Positions 39,164 through 49,610 of a DNA stretch of 57,144 nucleotides are shown here, piece after piece. A model generated the notes under the pieces. It ran no database searches. It saw nothing but the letters and a program-made list of their open reading frames with translations, and was not told the DNA's origin. This stretch comes from Clostridia bacterium. GTDB taxonomy: Bacteria > Bacillota > Clostridia > Christensenellales > DUVY01. A program made the translations under genes and the position numbers. Numbering within the stretch: position 1 is the stretch's first letter; each line of letters starts with the position of its first letter. Location: NCBI GenBank assembly GCA_026001225.1, contig BNZQ01000007.1:1-57144 (forward strand). The letters are read 5' to 3'.

Positions 39164-42130
39164 ATGAAACGGAATTATCTTAAAAAATGTCTGGCGGTCT
39201 TAGCGGCCGTGCTGTTTGTGTTCAACCTTGCTCCCGGCGCGTCGAAGCGGGCGGGAGCTATCCCGGGAGAAGGGGACGAGGTCGTGTTTCCCGACTCTAA
39301 GCCCATAGACAACGCCGCATTTAATTCGGCGACGCTTAACGGCGAGCTTTGGCAGGCGGGCGCGGGGACGTACGGAGACGACCTTGAATTCGACGCATCC
39401 GCGCCGGAGGTTCCGCCGCAGCCCCTTACGGCAAAAGAGGGCGGCGCCAGCGCGATACTGTACTCCCGGCAAAAGATTACCGGCGCGAGCGTCGCGGAGG
39501 TCGAATTTTCCCTTGCCGGTTATTCCGGCAATACGTTAGGGCTCGGGTATTCCGCGACCGATGCGAGTTCCAATCCCTATGCGTCGAGCATCATTTTGTT
39601 CAGCTCTAATCAATATCAAATTCCGTGGTCGGCGTCTCCCGTAGGGTTAACCGCTTATACCGGCTATAACGAGGATTATTGGGGCGTAGCCGCGTATTTC
39701 CGAGTAACCGCCCGCTTTGTGATCGCGTCGAACGGCGACACCGACGTGTATTTTTCCAGCACCGAGCCGGCCGCCACCTATGCCGGAAACGAGCCGCAAG
39801 AAAATTTGCAGAATATCAAGGTTTTATCCGCGCCGGGACTGTATGCAAGCGAGGTTACCGGCGGAGGCTATTTTACGCTGTGGATTCACGGGGTGACAGT
39901 CGCGGATACTCAAATCAAAATCCACTCCGTCAAAATTACGCAAGGCGAAACCTTAAAATTGGACGAAACCTTTAACCGTTTAATCAGCGATAATTGGAAA
40001 CTCTCCGAGACCACGGAGGCTTTGATAGCGGCAGGCAAGCTGACGGCTCCCGCGATCGACGCCGTGCCCGTTCCGCACGAGTATTTAACCTACGACGGCG
40101 TTGCCGCCGATTATAACGACGATCCGGTAATTTCCCCCGACGTGACGTTGCGGTTGGGGGACTCGGTCACCTTCACGCTTAACCCTTCGAATGCCGGCGG
40201 CGCGAATTGGGTGGGATTTTCTTTTACCGTTCCCGAGAGCGCGCCGACGTTCGACTATGCCAAGTCGGTTATTTGGGAATACACGAACTTTGTACTCGAC
40301 GGAGCCGCGGTGATCTCGGATTACGGCGGATATACGATATTCGGCGGGCTGAAGCTGCACGGTCCGTCGGAGGTGCGTATAGTCGCGGCGGCCTCGGGCG
40401 ATATGGAGATTTGGACGCTTTCGCGCAATAACGGAGGGCAGGATACCGGCTTTGCAAAGGATACGTGGTACAAGGCTTATACGGGAAAAGGGTATTTTAA
40501 CGCGTTTTTTTCAGACGGCAATGACGGCTTCCGCATTACCTTTCTCTCTAAGCGTCCCGCTTGTACCCTATATTCGTGTAAGGTAGAGAACGCCATGCGT
40601 GAGGTCGTGTACGAATCCTCGCTTGTAAACGACAACCTCGGCGGCCACGGCTTTAAGGCGTGGACGGCGTCGCCGGGCTTTACCTCCCATGCGGGCGTCT
40701 CCGCGCCCACGAACTTCGGACTAACTTGGAACCGGGCGGACGAGGACTACCTTTACTCTAAAAACGAGGTGCCGGACAGGAATTTTTCCGTACGCTTTTC
40801 CTTAAAACCCGCGGATTTTGACGACGGGTCGTTCGGCATGGCTTTCGGTTTGTCGGGCGTCACGGGTAAAATATCCGACGCCGACGTCCTGTATTTTTAC
40901 CTTACGGACGGCGCGGCGGGTCTGAAAAGCGGCGGATCGTCCGTCGCCGAGGAAGAAATCGCCGCGATAACGGGTAATGTCGTCGTCACGCTGCGGAGAG
41001 GCTCCGAAGGCGTAGGGCTGTATATCGACGGAGAGGAAGCCGCGTTCTTTAGCGGCGCGGCTCCGTCGGGCAAGTTTGCCTTTGTCGGCGAGGGCGGTTT
41101 TACGGGAACGCTTTACGCGGTAGACATGGTCGTAAGCGGTTTGACCCACTACGCCCCCGCGGTGAACGCGCCCGTTTTACCGTCGATTTTGTACGTCGGT
41201 ACGTTATATGACCTCACGCCGGATATAAACGATATTTACGGCGAGACCAACGTTACCGTATTGATAAAAGATGCGGGCGGCACGTCGGTCGGCGCCGCGT
41301 TGAATTACGTCTTTACAAAAGCCGGGACTTATACCGCCGAGTATACGGTCACAAACCAAATGGACCGCTACACATCGGCGTCGCTCGCTCTGACCGTAAT
41401 CATGCCGGATGCGCAAAACAGTGTCGCCGAGACCTTTTCGCAAGATTCCTACAGCACGTCGCTTTTCGGTTCGAGCGGCTTGACGGTCTCCGGCGGCAAG
41501 CTCAGCTTCGGGGGCGCGCCGGAATACGCGTATTTCGGCACCGCGGCCGCCGCCTCGAACTACATTCTGACGTTCGAGCTGTCCGGCTACGCGGCGGATT
41601 CGGGTTATATCGCCCTGACATTCGGCCGTCCCGCGGCGAACGACGCGATCGCCGATTCGTATTCGATCAAATTTTTGGCGGACGGTAAAATCGAGGTGTC
41701 GAACGGTTCGGCGGCCGTAACGGAAGATATCGGTTTTGACTTGTATGCAAAATTGGCGTCGCAAGCGGTGTTGATCCGCCTCGACGTGCGCGGCGGCGCG
41801 GTGAAGCTGTCGATGCGCGGGGTAAACGAGGCGGCGGAATTACTCAACGTTTCTCTGTATTCCGGAAGCGGCTTTGTGCAGAGCGGCCTCGTCGGGATAA
41901 CCTGCGGCGAGGGGGCAGTTTTTTCCGTCGATAACTTCAACTTTGTCAATACCAACGCGGCGTTCCCCGGCAATACCGACCCGAAAGACGAGGAGGAAAC
42001 GGATCCGCCTCCTCCTTTTGATAACAACGATAAGCCGGGTTGCGGAAGCTGCAAGGACGCCGGCGCGGCGGCGATCGCCTTGCTCGGACTTGCGGGAGCG
42101 TTGATTTTAAAGCGCAGAAACGGCAAATAG
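39164..42130 (+). CDS. Giant cell-surface lectin-like protein
   Basis: This 988-residue exported protein has signal peptide 1-33. Repeated jelly-roll modules resemble those of the preceding gene (SGNTLGLGYS, DDGSFGMAFGLSG, DSGYIALTFGRPAA). An immunoglobulin-like segment is at about 660-745 (APVLPSILYVGTLYDLTPDI). The C-terminus is a surface-anchor type: acidic Pro-rich linker, GCGSC, a hydrophobic helix and KRRNGK. There is no LPxTG, and the GCGSC plus helix suggests a different anchoring route. No enzyme motif was found. It is probably a glycan-binding scaffold. Confidence 0.8.
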   Translation: MKRNYLKKCLAVLAAVLFVFNLAPGASKRAGAIPGEGDEVVFPDSKPIDNAAFNSATLNGELWQAGAGTYGDDLEFDASAPEVPPQPLTAKEGGASAILYSRQKITGASVAEVEFSLAGYSGNTLGLGYSATDASSNPYASSIILFSSNQYQIPWSASPVGLTAYTGYNEDYWGVAAYFRVTARFVIASNGDTDVYFSSTEPAATYAGNEPQENLQNIKVLSAPGLYASEVTGGGYFTLWIHGVTVADTQIKIHSVKITQGETLKLDETFNRLISDNWKLSETTEALIAAGKLTAPAIDAVPVPHEYLTYDGVAADYNDDPVISPDVTLRLGDSVTFTLNPSNAGGANWVGFSFTVPESAPTFDYAKSVIWEYTNFVLDGAAVISDYGGYTIFGGLKLHGPSEVRIVAAASGDMEIWTLSRNNGGQDTGFAKDTWYKAYTGKGYFNAFFSDGNDGFRITFLSKRPACTLYSCKVENAMREVVYESSLVNDNLGGHGFKAWTASPGFTSHAGVSAPTNFGLTWNRADEDYLYSKNEVPDRNFSVRFSLKPADFDDGSFGMAFGLSGVTGKISDADVLYFYLTDGAAGLKSGGSSVAEEEIAAITGNVVVTLRRGSEGVGLYIDGEEAAFFSGAAPSGKFAFVGEGGFTGTLYAVDMVVSGLTHYAPAVNAPVLPSILYVGTLYDLTPDINDIYGETNVTVLIKDAGGTSVGAALNYVFTKAGTYTAEYTVTNQMDRYTSASLALTVIMPDAQNSVAETFSQDSYSTSLFGSSGLTVSGGKLSFGGAPEYAYFGTAAAASNYILTFELSGYAADSGYIALTFGRPAANDAIADSYSIKFLADGKIEVSNGSAAVTEDIGFDLYAKLASQAVLIRLDVRGGAVKLSMRGVNEAAELLNVSLYSGSGFVQSGLVGITCGEGAVFSVDNFNFVNTNAAFPGNTDPKDEEETDPPPPFDNNDKPGCGSCKDAGAAAIALLGLAGALILKRRNGK

Positions 42131-42165
42131 CAGCGGCATAAAAGAGAAAGGATTACACGGAAACT

Positions 42166-43059
42166 ATGGATGGTATTGTGCGCGGCCCCTCGGCGGTAAG
42201 CCCGTCGGGGGCGCGGAAAAAAAGAAGGGTCGGGAGAAAAGGCGTAACGTTATGGATCGTATTCGCAATTTTTTGCGTATATTCCTTAACGCTCGTATTT
42301 CCCTTTCTTTGGCTGACCCTTAATTCTCTGCGCGATAAGGTCGATTTCTTCTATAATCCTCTTTCCTTGCCGACTAAGGTAATATTCAAAAACTATGTGC
42401 AGATATTCAGCGACTACAATATCGGCGCGATGTTTATAAACAGTATCGTCCTCAGCGTGTCGGGCACCGCCGTGTCCGTTCTGTCGGGAGCGATGGGAGC
42501 GTACGTAGTCTCGAAATATAGCTTCAAGCTAAAAAATTTCATCTACGGTCTGGCGATCGCGCTGATGATTATTCCTACGGGAGGCTCGGCCGCCGCGTTG
42601 TACCGCTTCATGTTCGACACCCGGTTGGATAACCATTTCGGCGTTATTCTGTTGTACGGCGGCGGCTTCGGTTTCAATTTCTTTTTACTGTACGGCTTCT
42701 TCAAGAGTATTTCATGGTCGTACGCCGAGGCGGCGCAGATAGACGGCGCGAGCAATTTCAAGGTATTCATACTGATCATGCTGCCGCAGGCCGCGCCGGC
42801 CTTACTCGCCGTGGGAATCATCGTATTCATCGGGCTTTGGAACGATTATTATACGCCGTACATGTTTTTAAGAGGCCATGAAACATTGGCGGTGGGCATA
42901 CAAAAGCTGTCCGACACCATAACCAACGCCGAAAACGCGTATAACTTCCCGGCGGTATTCGCCGCCATTTTCGTGGCCACGCTGCCTGTCATCGTCGTGT
43001 TCGCCTGCTTTCAAAAGACGATTATCCAAAACACTGTCGCAGGAGGTTTAAAAGGTTGA
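42166..43059 (+). CDS. Sugar ABC importer permease, MalG type
   Basis: This 297-residue permease has six helices and a basic N-terminal extension (GARKKRRVGRKG). The EAA loop is YAEAAQIDGASNFKVFILIM followed by LPQAAP, a good match to the family. It completes the importer with the permease at 36082 and the binding protein at 34637. Separation of the two permease genes by two secreted-protein genes is unusual. The stop codon overlaps the TTG start of the next gene (TTGA). Confidence 0.94.
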   Translation: MDGIVRGPSAVSPSGARKKRRVGRKGVTLWIVFAIFCVYSLTLVFPFLWLTLNSLRDKVDFFYNPLSLPTKVIFKNYVQIFSDYNIGAMFINSIVLSVSGTAVSVLSGAMGAYVVSKYSFKLKNFIYGLAIALMIIPTGGSAAALYRFMFDTRLDNHFGVILLYGGGFGFNFFLLYGFFKSISWSYAEAAQIDGASNFKVFILIMLPQAAPALLAVGIIVFIGLWNDYYTPYMFLRGHETLAVGIQKLSDTITNAENAYNFPAVFAAIFVATLPVIVVFACFQKTIIQNTVAGGLKG

Positions 43060-44324
43060 AAACAAGGTTTAAAAGGGCGAGCGCCCGTTTACTATCGTTA
43101 GTATGCTTATCGTTGTTGGCCGCGACCGTTTTCGCGGGTTGCGCGAAGAAGCCGAAGCATGCGGGCTTTACGGTGGATAAGAGCAACCTTTTCGGTATAG
43201 ACGAGCCGCTTTGGGAAAAGGGCAGTCCCGACGCGTCCAATAATAATTTTCAAGTAAAGGGCTTCGATTTAGATAAAACCGTGGGGCTGATCGAAGCGCT
43301 GGGGGCAAAGAGCTTTCGCTTGAGGTTTCCCAGGGAAATGGTCACGAATCCTTCCGCAACCGACGGAGACATGATCGCGTACTTTACCGAAGCCGCGGCG
43401 AAGCTGCGTGCGGCGGGCGTCAAGCAGATTATCGGTACTTCGATGATTTTTCCCGCTTATACCGATTTTCGGCCCGACAGCGCGTACAGCGCGCCGCATG
43501 TCGACGACCCCGCCTACGGCCCGTGGCTGGATGCCGTGACGACGCTGTGGAAAAAATTGGCCGCTCTTTTCCCGGATATAACCTATTGGGAAATGGGCAA
43601 TGAGTTCAACATGAACACCTTCTATCATCCGAACGGTTACGTACCGCCGATCGGCAACGTACTGGGCGAGGGGGCAAACGGTTTTACGCAAAGCGAGTTA
43701 GCGGCGCAATGCGTAAACTATATGTATTATGCCTCAAAGGGGATTCGCGCCGGCAACCCTTCCGCCGTGACCGTTATGCCGGGCTTGAGCTGCGGCCCGG
43801 GCGGTATGGGCTCGCGAGCGGTAGAATACTTTATCGGCGACATGTACGGCTTGATCAAGAGCGGTTCATACCCGTACGGCGCGGATAAGTCAACCGATTG
43901 CGACGACTACTTCATGTGCCTGAATTGGCATCCGTACGTCCTGAACGGAGATTTGGACGCAAGCTGGCTGAAATACAATAACGACGTGTACGCCGTCGCG
44001 AAAAAGAACGGCGACGACGGTAAAAAGGTTTTCTTTACCGAATTCGGCTTTACCGATATGGGCGATTCGGGGGTGGAGGAGCGACAGATCGGCTTTATGA
44101 ACCAAGCCTTTAAATATGCTAAGGACGATATGCCCTATGTGGAAAGCATATGCGCTTTTCGGCTGTACGAGTGCGAGTTCGCCGCGAATTGGGGCGGAAC
44201 GGGCGAGACGTATTTCGGCTATTTTAAGGAGCCGTCGAACGGCAAGGGCTTTTCGCCCAAGGCCAAAGCGTTCGCTCTGCAGACTCTATACGGCGGTTCC
44301 GGAGATCTGAGGAGGTATGAGTGA
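43056..44324 (+). CDS. Clan-A glycoside hydrolase lipoprotein 1
   Basis: This 422-residue lipoprotein has signal peptide and lipobox FAGC (Cys29). The catalytic domain is a TIM barrel of the GH-A type. It has AKSFRLRFPREM on strand 2 and YWEMGNEFN with acid/base Glu183 on strand 4. LNWHPYVL is on strand 6 and VFFTEFGFT carries nucleophile Glu329 on strand 7. The pattern is nearest to GH39/GH5-like enzymes but I cannot name the family. TTG start 43056 overlaps the permease stop and follows AGGAGG. A paralogue follows immediately. Confidence 0.82.
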   Translation: MKTRFKRASARLLSLVCLSLLAATVFAGCAKKPKHAGFTVDKSNLFGIDEPLWEKGSPDASNNNFQVKGFDLDKTVGLIEALGAKSFRLRFPREMVTNPSATDGDMIAYFTEAAAKLRAAGVKQIIGTSMIFPAYTDFRPDSAYSAPHVDDPAYGPWLDAVTTLWKKLAALFPDITYWEMGNEFNMNTFYHPNGYVPPIGNVLGEGANGFTQSELAAQCVNYMYYASKGIRAGNPSAVTVMPGLSCGPGGMGSRAVEYFIGDMYGLIKSGSYPYGADKSTDCDDYFMCLNWHPYVLNGDLDASWLKYNNDVYAVAKKNGDDGKKVFFTEFGFTDMGDSGVEERQIGFMNQAFKYAKDDMPYVESICAFRLYECEFAANWGGTGETYFGYFKEPSNGKGFSPKAKAFALQTLYGGSGDLRRYE

Positions 44325-45580
44325 AGAAGCTCATTGCGTGTTTCGCCTTTTTATGCTTTCTGGCTACGGGCTGCGCGAGTACGGTGCCTCCGCCTCCTGA
44401 GAACGAGCCGCCGACCGGCGAGACCGTCGATTCGCGCCCCGCTCTCCACGGCATCGGCGAGCCGTTCTTTAACTCGGCCGTAAAGGGCTTCACCTTTGAC
44501 GTGGGAATTGATTTGGCGGCGGCAATCGGGGTAAAGAGCTATCGCGCATGGCTCGAGCAGAGCATATTTGTCAATTGGCAGGCCGATGTGTCCGTCGAAC
44601 AGTCAGCGGTTTTAAACGCGGGCGCCATAGCGGTATATCGCGGCGTCTTTCAACGTCTTAAGGCGAACGGCGTTCTGGAAATCGTCGGACACGGGATCCT
44701 TTTTCCGCGCGTGGCGGGTACCGTAGGCAAAAGCATAAATGCCGTTCCGCGTCCGGCTTCCGCCGAATACGGCGAGTTTTTATTAAAAATGAAGGCGTGC
44801 TATAAGGCCCTTGCCGCCGCCTTGCCCGAGGTGGACGTTTGGGAGGTCGGAAACGAGAGTAACGCCAATGAATGGATGCACCCGCCCGAATACGAGATCG
44901 ACTCGTCCGTAAGATTTACGCAAGCCGACAGCGCGCGCGTCTGCACCGATTTCCTGTATTACGCCTTGCAGGGGGTTAAGGAGGCAAACCCGAAAGCCCT
45001 TGTCATAAACCCCGGTTGGTCGCCTTATTTAGGGCCGGTTGCCGGCTTGCAAGACGTAAAGAATTTCCAAAAACTTATCTACGAGAATATCAAAAGCGGC
45101 GCGTATCCGTCGTACGGATCGGTCAAGTCTGTAAACAACAGAGATTATTTCGACGGCGTTTCTTGGCATCCGTACTACTATCACACTACGCCGCCGGACG
45201 CGCAGTGGCGGAGCCTGAACGACGACATCTACGAGGTGATGCGCGAGTACGGCGACGGCGACGTCGGCGTGTGGTTTACCGAGGTGGGTTTTACCAGCGG
45301 GCATCCCGGCTTTGCGTCCACCGAAACGCAGGCCGGTTGGTATGCGTTGATGTTCGGGCTTGTGGATGAAATGCCGTACGTGCATACCGTGAACGTATTC
45401 CGCATGTTCGAGTGCGCTCACGATGCCATATGGGGCGGCGAGGGAGAGGTAAAATTCGGTATGTTTTCCGAACCGGTGTCCGGTATAGGCGGCTTCGTAC
45501 CCAACGCGAAGGCATTTGCGTTGCAAGCCATATACGGCGGCACGGGCGACTTAAGCAAATACGCATCGGCGGCGAATTAG
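44321..45580 (+). CDS. Clan-A glycoside hydrolase lipoprotein 2
   Basis: This 419-residue paralogue of the previous gene has lipobox ATGC (Cys18) followed by a Pro-rich linker. It shares the barrel motifs: VWEVGNESN with Glu179, VSWHPYYYH, and VWFTEVGFT with Glu321. It also has the same ending (AFALQAIYGGTGDL). GTG start 44321 overlaps the upstream stop by four bases (GTGA), and AGGAGG precedes it. The low identity between the two suggests different linkages of one substrate. Both catalytic glutamates are present in each. Confidence 0.82.
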   Translation: MKKLIACFAFLCFLATGCASTVPPPPENEPPTGETVDSRPALHGIGEPFFNSAVKGFTFDVGIDLAAAIGVKSYRAWLEQSIFVNWQADVSVEQSAVLNAGAIAVYRGVFQRLKANGVLEIVGHGILFPRVAGTVGKSINAVPRPASAEYGEFLLKMKACYKALAAALPEVDVWEVGNESNANEWMHPPEYEIDSSVRFTQADSARVCTDFLYYALQGVKEANPKALVINPGWSPYLGPVAGLQDVKNFQKLIYENIKSGAYPSYGSVKSVNNRDYFDGVSWHPYYYHTTPPDAQWRSLNDDIYEVMREYGDGDVGVWFTEVGFTSGHPGFASTETQAGWYALMFGLVDEMPYVHTVNVFRMFECAHDAIWGGEGEVKFGMFSEPVSGIGGFVPNAKAFALQAIYGGTGDLSKYASAAN

Positions 45581-45586
45581 TAAATT

Positions 45587-46675
45587 ATGCAGAGCGCGGT
45601 ACTGCTCATCTATGAGCAGATCATGGAATATGTTTTGGACAAGATACGATGCGGCGAATACAAACCCGGTCAAACCATCGTGACCGAGGAAGCCGCCGCG
45701 AAGTTTTTTTATGTCTCGCGCGGGACGGTGAGAAAGGCGTACGACCAAATGGAATCGATGGGCTATATCGAGCGGCGGCGCGGCAAGGGTACGGTCGTCA
45801 GCTCGGATATATTTGAAAAGATCTCGCCTGTCAAACTGAACACCGAGGCGTTGGCTAAGACGGTCGGTATTCTTTTAAAGGACGAGGGCGAATTCCTCGC
45901 TCCTATTATCCGCGCCTTGGACGATCGGATAATAGGAAACGGTTGGAAATCGGTATTGCTTTTTAACGACAGTATCGAAAAGGAATATTACTGTATACGC
46001 AACCTGCTCAAACAAAAAGCGGACGGCATAATAGTGATACCGTTTCGTCAAAACAGCCCGTTCTCTTACAGAAATTTCTTTCTTTTGCAGGATTCGCATA
46101 TTCCGTTCGTCATGATCGGCAAGCCGCCTAAGGGCTTTAACGCGGATGCGGTTTACTTGGACGACGGCTATGCTTCTTTACAGATAATGGCCGAATTGAA
46201 ACGTCGTAGATGCGAATATTCGGCGCATATATCGGACTCTTCCGGCGACGTGATAGTAGTGGCCGACAGAAAGGAGGGCTACACGTTGGGCTTTAAGAAG
46301 TATTTCGAGGGCAAAAGCGCGACCTTTGATGTGCGTGACGCGAAATTTGCGCATAAATTCGAGGAGTTTTTGGACGCCTGCAAGGGCAAAATAGGGCTTA
46401 ATTTGACTGCCGACTTCACCATGACGTATATCTCGGATATCCTTTCGCGGCGCGGTTTGAAACCGGGAAAGGATATCGAGGTCATCGGCTTCGGCAACGA
46501 ACGGATATTGGAGAACTACGGCCTGCGGATCCCCAGCGTCGACATCCCGAAAGAGCGCATCGCTCGGGCCGCCGTCGACGTTTTGAAGCAAAAGATTATT
46601 GATCCGCAGGACGACCGCGTGACTCACAAGGTATTTACGTCTAAAATTGTCAACGATTACAAATACAATGGATAA
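45587..46675 (+). CDS. GntR/LacI-type transcription regulator (AraR-like)
   Basis: This 362-residue regulator has an N-terminal GntR winged helix (YEQIMEYVLDKIRCGEYKPG, then FYVSRGTVRKAYDQMESMGY and ERRRGKGT). The C-terminal sugar-sensing domain is of LacI type (about 85-362: VGILLKDEGE, KADGIIVIPF, PGKDIEVIGFG, IPSVDIPKERIARAA). This fusion is the AraR architecture. It is encoded inside the operon, 7 bases after the glycosidase gene. It probably binds palindromes O1 and O2 at the importer promoter and is released by a sugar from the glycan; both points are inference. Confidence 0.9.
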   Translation: MQSAVLLIYEQIMEYVLDKIRCGEYKPGQTIVTEEAAAKFFYVSRGTVRKAYDQMESMGYIERRRGKGTVVSSDIFEKISPVKLNTEALAKTVGILLKDEGEFLAPIIRALDDRIIGNGWKSVLLFNDSIEKEYYCIRNLLKQKADGIIVIPFRQNSPFSYRNFFLLQDSHIPFVMIGKPPKGFNADAVYLDDGYASLQIMAELKRRRCEYSAHISDSSGDVIVVADRKEGYTLGFKKYFEGKSATFDVRDAKFAHKFEEFLDACKGKIGLNLTADFTMTYISDILSRRGLKPGKDIEVIGFGNERILENYGLRIPSVDIPKERIARAAVDVLKQKIIDPQDDRVTHKVFTSKIVNDYKYNG

Positions 46676-49610
46676 ATTGCTGCAGTGGATAAATGAGAAC
46701 AAAAAGAGGTGCGCCGCCGTACCTTTTTTGACGTTTAACGACGGTATCGAGAAAACGGTTCTGATTGAAAAGATAGGAAAAATCGCCGAGGCGGGTGCAG
46801 GCGGCTTCTTTATGCACGCCCGAAGCGGCTTGCGTACAAAATATCTGTCGGACGAATGGATGGAAGCGGCGCGGATTTGCGCGGTCGAATGCGAGCGGCT
46901 GGGGCTTGGCTTTTATGTGTACGACGAGCAGGGCTGGCCGAGCGGCTTTGCCGGCGGACGCGTCAACGGACTCGGCGCGGACTACCATATCAAATGGTTG
47001 GTTATGGAGGAATGCTCCGCGGGCAAACGGTATGAGAACGCGCTGGGCTTTTACGACCCGTACGGAAATGCATTGAAAAACGTAAACGAGCCGCCGGAGG
47101 AAGGCTTTTTCGTCGCATGGAGATCGAGCGCGGGCTATGTGGATCTGTTCAATCCCGACGTTACGCGGGCCTTTATCGAGTGCACGCATGAAAAATATTA
47201 TGCCGCCCTGGGCAATCGCGTCAAGGGTATTTTTACGGACGAACCGCAGTACGGCGAACGGCAAATCCCGTACAGCCCGTTTATTTTTGAGGAATATCGT
47301 AAAAGATACGGAACGGATCCCGCCGACGGTTTGCTGGCCTTGTTTGTAAAGCGCGACGGTTATGAAGCGGAGCGTTTGAAGTATTTCCGCGTCGTAGCCG
47401 ACCTGTTTATGCGGAATTACTTCCGTCCCGTCTCGGAATGGTGCCGCGAACGCGGACTCGTGTTCACGGGACACGGCTTGGAGGAAAGGGCGCCCTCCCT
47501 GCAGGTCATGTCGGGCGGCGACTTGATGAGCGCGTACGAATACATGGATTGGCCGGGTATGGACTGGCTGGGCCGCGATATCGGCACCGAGATCGCTCCG
47601 AAGCAGGTTTCCTCGATTGCCCTTCAGCTGAACAAGAGCGGCACAATCTCCGAAATGTACGCTCTCGCCGGTTGGAATCCGTCCGTTGCCGAATTGAAGC
47701 TGATTGCCGAATGGCAATTTGTCAACGGCGTGAGCCGCATTTGCTATATCAATCAGTACAGCGTCCGCGGGAACCGTAAGCGCGACTATCCGTCGGGGCT
47801 GGTTTTCGAACAGCCGTATTACGAAACGGTCAAGCTGTACAACGACTATTTTTCCGCCCTCGGTTGTATTACGGGAGGCCTTAGAGAATATGCTCCGGTC
47901 CTGCTGATCAGTCCGTTGGATAGCGCGTATGTCGCCCGCGGCGCGGCCTCCAATCCCGATTCCGAGGCTTTAGACGCGGATTTCGAGGCGTTAGCGGAGT
48001 TTTTAGGCGTCGCGAACATAGGGCACCATATCGGCAATCCCGATACTATGCGCCGCCACGCCCGTACGGAAAGCGGTAAGCTTTTCGTCGGAGAATGTAT
48101 GTACGAAGCGGTCGTGTTGCCGCGCATGTTGACTCTTGACGGCGAGCTTGCCGACCTTTTGACGGAGTTCGGTGCGCGCGGCGGATTGATTCTGTCTCCG
48201 TGGCCGTTGCCGGAGCCGCACCGCGGCGCGCCGGCGGGAAGGATAGAGCTTCTCGAGCCGTACGTAACCGTAACGCGTTCGCTAAACGAGGTTGCGGACG
48301 CCGTCGATAAAGCGGGTCTCCGGCTCGCGCGTATAGAGAAATGCGGCGGCGACGTCCGGAGCACTCTGCGGTTTTTCGAGGACGAGTCGATTCTCTACGT
48401 TTTAAATCAGAGTCGCAGCGAAGCGGCTGAAACCGTCGTCTCGATGCCCGGGACGCGTGTCAGGTCTTTAGATTTAGAAAGCGGGACGCTGTTGCAGACT
48501 GAGCAAACGGTAACGGGCGGACGCGCCTATGCAAGGCTTTCGCTTCCGCCGATGCAGTCGCGCGCTTTAGTTTTCGACGCGGGACGGGCAAAGCCGTTCA
48601 AGCGAAGCCGTATCGAGCGCGTTTGCGCCGCGAGCGCGGTTTGGACGGCGGGCCAAATAGAAAACGCGCTGGTTCTCGACCTATGCGATTATTGCACGGA
48701 CGGCGGGGAATGGCAACCCGAGAAGCCGGTCATTTTGCTCTTCAACGAGCTATTGGAAAAACGCCGGGATACTCGCGTAAAAATGAGGTTTGCGTTTACC
48801 GTCGCCGACGGCGCGGGCAAGCTGTATCTTGCCGTGGAACAGCCGGAAAGGTTTGCGATTTCTCTCAACGGATGCGCCGTGAGGAACGGGGTGTGCGGAA
48901 TCTTTAACAACGAACACATCAAGAAGATAGAGATAAACGGGCATGTTCGGACGGGCTATAACGAGATAGTTTTGGAAACCGTCTTTCATCAGGAGCCCGA
49001 TACGTACCGGCTTCTCTTGGACGACGGGGTTTTGGAAAGCGAGAGAAATATGGTGACTCTCGACACCGAACTGGAGAATATATATATTGTCGGAGACTTC
49101 GGCGTAAAATGCGCGGACGCGCCGCGTCGGGGCGGCAACGGCTCGTCATTCTTTATGCCGCCGTTTATCGTGGGGCCGCCGATACGGCAATTTACAGAGG
49201 GAGATTTTACGTCGCAGGGGCTACCGTTTTTTGCCGGGAAGCTTCGTCTTAAAAATACGGTGGATATAGCCGATTTAACGGCCGGCGAGATACGTTTCGG
49301 CTTCGTACCCGAGGCTGCGGCGGCGACGCTTTTCATCAACGGGGAAAAGGTCAAAACATTCGTTTGGGGAGATTGCGAGGCCGATATAAGGCCCTACGCG
49401 CGTATCGGTTCCAATACCGTTGAAATCGAGCTGTATTCCGGCCTAAGAAACTTCTTCGGTCCGCATCATAATTTTCAAGGCGAGCCGTTCTTTACGGGCA
49501 TCTCTACCTTTACGGATAAGCGCGGTTGGTGCGACCCGGAGACCGACAGGATGTGGGACGGACGGTACGCGCTTGTTCCGTTCGGGTTGAAACGTTCAAC
49601 GACCGTTTAA
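46668..49610 (+). CDS. GH106-like glycoside hydrolase (rhamnosidase type)
   Basis: This very large protein of 980 residues has no signal peptide, so it is cytosolic. The N-terminal barrel has ILIEKIGKIAEAGAGGFFMH-like sequence, KYLSDEWMEAARICAVECER, GFYVYDEQGWPSGFAGG, GIFTDEPQYGER and TGHGLEERAP. These fit the GH106 alpha-L-rhamnosidase group by general pattern. The C-terminal part contains beta-sandwich modules (FAINGC-like galactose-binding folds, TVDIADLTAGEIRFGF). ATG 46668 overlaps the regulator stop, so translation is coupled. Specificity cannot be read from the sequence. Confidence 0.75.
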   Translation: MDKLLQWINENKKRCAAVPFLTFNDGIEKTVLIEKIGKIAEAGAGGFFMHARSGLRTKYLSDEWMEAARICAVECERLGLGFYVYDEQGWPSGFAGGRVNGLGADYHIKWLVMEECSAGKRYENALGFYDPYGNALKNVNEPPEEGFFVAWRSSAGYVDLFNPDVTRAFIECTHEKYYAALGNRVKGIFTDEPQYGERQIPYSPFIFEEYRKRYGTDPADGLLALFVKRDGYEAERLKYFRVVADLFMRNYFRPVSEWCRERGLVFTGHGLEERAPSLQVMSGGDLMSAYEYMDWPGMDWLGRDIGTEIAPKQVSSIALQLNKSGTISEMYALAGWNPSVAELKLIAEWQFVNGVSRICYINQYSVRGNRKRDYPSGLVFEQPYYETVKLYNDYFSALGCITGGLREYAPVLLISPLDSAYVARGAASNPDSEALDADFEALAEFLGVANIGHHIGNPDTMRRHARTESGKLFVGECMYEAVVLPRMLTLDGELADLLTEFGARGGLILSPWPLPEPHRGAPAGRIELLEPYVTVTRSLNEVADAVDKAGLRLARIEKCGGDVRSTLRFFEDESILYVLNQSRSEAAETVVSMPGTRVRSLDLESGTLLQTEQTVTGGRAYARLSLPPMQSRALVFDAGRAKPFKRSRIERVCAASAVWTAGQIENALVLDLCDYCTDGGEWQPEKPVILLFNELLEKRRDTRVKMRFAFTVADGAGKLYLAVEQPERFAISLNGCAVRNGVCGIFNNEHIKKIEINGHVRTGYNEIVLETVFHQEPDTYRLLLDDGVLESERNMVTLDTELENIYIVGDFGVKCADAPRRGGNGSSFFMPPFIVGPPIRQFTEGDFTSQGLPFFAGKLRLKNTVDIADLTAGEIRFGFVPEAAAATLFINGEKVKTFVWGDCEADIRPYARIGSNTVEIELYSGLRNFFGPHHNFQGEPFFTGISTFTDKRGWCDPETDRMWDGRYALVPFGLKRSTTV

